From: Schistosoma mansoni | Lineage: Eukaryota; Platyhelminthes; Trematoda; Strigeidida; Schistosomatidae | Length of the DNA stretch: 64,000 nt | Assembly (NCBI RefSeq): GCF_000237925.1 | Contig: NC_031502.1 | Location: forward strand, 49,019,283-49,083,282 | Reading direction: 5' to 3' | Notes under the pieces: generated by a model | Told to the model about the DNA's origin: nothing | Database searches by the model: none | What the model saw: the letters and a program-made list of their open reading frames with translations, nothing else | Program-made: the position numbers and the translations under genes | Shown: positions 62,481 through 64,000 of the stretch, piece by piece | Layout of the letters: each line of letters begins with the position of its first letter | Position numbering within the stretch: position 1 is the first letter of the stretch

Positions 62481-63144
62481 TATTATCCTTAATTTGATCT
62501 TCATCAGGTGTCACTCTAATTGGCTACCCCATTACACGTATAATATCGAAATCGGTATCACATGATTTCATCTTAATTAATAGTCAAAATGGGTGTACAA
62601 TCAATATATGAATGAGTGTATTTTCGACTAGGGTCGTCGTCGTGCTCTGGCGTTTAATAAATCTTCACTTGTACCAGTCTTGGTGTTCAGTGGTTCCTCA
62701 TTTTACAAGTATAAGTAATAAACAATTCATATGAACTCATTATGTTAAAGATAATTGAACTGGTTGGTGAAATATGAATGGTAGAGAGGTCGTGTAGCTT
62801 GGTCTGAAGACTATCAGTACTATCACCCAACAGTACTTGGTTCGACATTTGCTTAGGCTAACGTTGCTTATAAGTTGCATTGGTCGTCTTTGTTCGTTTA
62901 TAATCAGGGAATGACTGATATCACGAAGATACTAAAGATCATAGATAATAGGTCAAGGTTATTTTAAAGAAGCCATTTAAGTGCTGACTCTGTGGAACTA
63001 TTAGTTGTACAGTTTTTTAAATCCTGTATTGTATCATATGCGGTTATTATAATGCCTATGTTTAAATGAAAAACGACTGGAATTAAAGCTTTTTATTGTT
63101 AGTGACGATTTTGAACGACACAGTCACTTATTCAAAATAAATGT
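62481..63144. other. Intergenic sequence without recognised feature
   Basis: No motif on either strand. Confidence 0.4.
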
Positions 63145-63156
63145 GGGCTTTAAACT

Positions 63157-63286
63157 ATTTATTTATTTATTTAAACACATAAATATTGGTACAAAGAAGC
63201 ACCAGATACATATGCGCCGCACAAATCCCATTTGATTTGTGTGAGGGCTGTGATACTGCCCAGGTGCCCAGACTGAAGCAGGAGGG
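63157..63286 (-). mobile_element. 5'-truncated LINE/short-element tail with target duplication
   Basis: Minus strand: leader end (CAGTATCACAGCC, CACAAATCAAATGGG) joined to the tail (TGTGCGGCGCATATGTATCT, AAATAAATAAATAAAT), as in the short elements at 31933 and 42461. GGGCTTTAAACT stands on both sides (63145-63156 and 63287-63298), a 12-bp target duplication. Confidence 0.8.
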
Positions 63287-63501
63287 GGGCTTTAAACTGA
63301 CTAGGGTCTATTGACTAACATGAGTTTACATTGTTAATTTGAATCTGAAATGTAGTTATTCTTATTAATAAAATGATTACATAGAAAATATAGTGGATTT
63401 TATTATGTCGAAATTGTATTTACCTACATTTCAATGTTTTATAGTTTTAATGTATGTATACATTTGTAGTCGACTGTTAAACAAATTAAGTATTTTGTTG
63501 A

Positions 63502-63717
63502 TCAATTCAATTGATAAATCCTGTTATGCAGAGTTTGTAATTCCTCAACTGATTGTAGAAATTTATTCAGAAAGTTTCTCATGCATGACTCCCATGTTTC
63601 AACTTCATATTGTATCGATGAGCATGTCTTATCTAATTCTGAATTTTGTTGCAGTAATTGTTCTTCTTGATCAATCAACTCATCTAATGTTTCCTTTTGA
63701 TTTTCAGACTTCTCCAT
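63502..63717 (-). CDS. Coiled-coil protein exon, probably last
   Basis: The minus strand carries AAATTCAG, then ATGGAGAAGTCTGAAAATC and 71 codons to a TGA at 63502-63504. The peptide is a clear heptad-rich coiled coil (LDELIDQEEQLLQQNSEL, then FLQSVEELQTLHNRI). The start ATG lies directly after an AG acceptor, so it may be inner sequence of a longer protein whose earlier exons lie beyond 64000. The family was not recognised. Confidence 0.5.
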   Translation of the reverse strand: MEKSENQKETLDELIDQEEQLLQQNSELDKTCSSIQYEVETWESCMRNFLNKFLQSVEELQTLHNRIYQLN

Positions 63718-64000
63718 CTGAATTTAAAAAGTAATAAATATGTAAGCATTTTCATCATTAACTATCATCAGCTTGAAAATAAGAAAAAAGATAGATAACT
63801 TTCGTTCTTTTTTTTAATTCTTCTGGAATACATATGTTTCTGTAAGGGATCAAACTCAGGATCGTCTATAAGTATGACACTTTCATCCATTCAATCGGAA
63901 TTCGAAGCTTTATATTTTCTGACCTCACTTGCCTTGCTATGTAGTGCTCAATTTAGTTGAGTTTCATATTCTATAAAATCGTCATACAATTACTATGGTT
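63718..64000. other. No recognisable feature
   Basis: Presumably intron of the coiled-coil gene. No further exon was seen. Confidence 0.35.

Overview
The window looks like genomic DNA of a blood fluke (Schistosomatidae, most likely Schistosoma). It is AT-rich, its genes are split by long introns, and it carries an assembly gap of 200 N. The repeats fit that family: SR3/Perere-3-like, SR2-like and CR1/SR1-like LINEs, Penelope-like elements with GIY-YIG endonucleases, a Merlin DNA transposon, and tRNA-headed SINEs carrying decayed hammerhead ribozymes of the Sm-alpha type. All names were assigned by reading motifs; no database was searched.

Layout. (1) 0-9.3 kb: the 3' end of a REXO1-like DEDDh RNA exonuclease gene (+). 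Its last intron holds a Penelope-like element with two direct terminal repeats and a Sm-alpha-like SINE. (2) 16.3-33.8 kb: a LARP6-like gene (-) with a La-motif exon, an RRM exon and a last exon with a SUZ-C-like motif. Its introns hold a three-layer nest (LINE remnant, Ty3/gypsy fossil, full-length LINE), a second LINE with an intact 1021-codon ORF, and a gag fossil. (3) 33.8-48 kb: mostly transposons, including CR1 fragments, a complete Merlin element with perfect terminal repeats and target duplication, a 0.5-kb non-autonomous LINE derivative, and a second, nearly identical full-length LINE in inverse orientation next to the gap. (4) 48.3-62.0 kb: five phase-consistent exons of an unrecognised helical-repeat-like gene (+), ending at 61960. 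Its introns hold a Penelope-like element folded into an 887-bp near-perfect inverted repeat, an SR2-like fragment, a scrambled Penelope-like element and two more LINE copies. (5) 62-64 kb: a second hammerhead-type SINE, a short LINE tail with a clear target duplication, and a coiled-coil exon (-).

The host genes share no evident pathway (RNA trimming, RNA binding, unknown), and no operon or defence locus is visible. The most noteworthy points are the 32-nt intron inside the Merlin transposase, the inverted-repeat Penelope-like copy with hammerhead-like motifs at both ends, and the same frame break shared by two LINE copies that are about 99% identical in protein.
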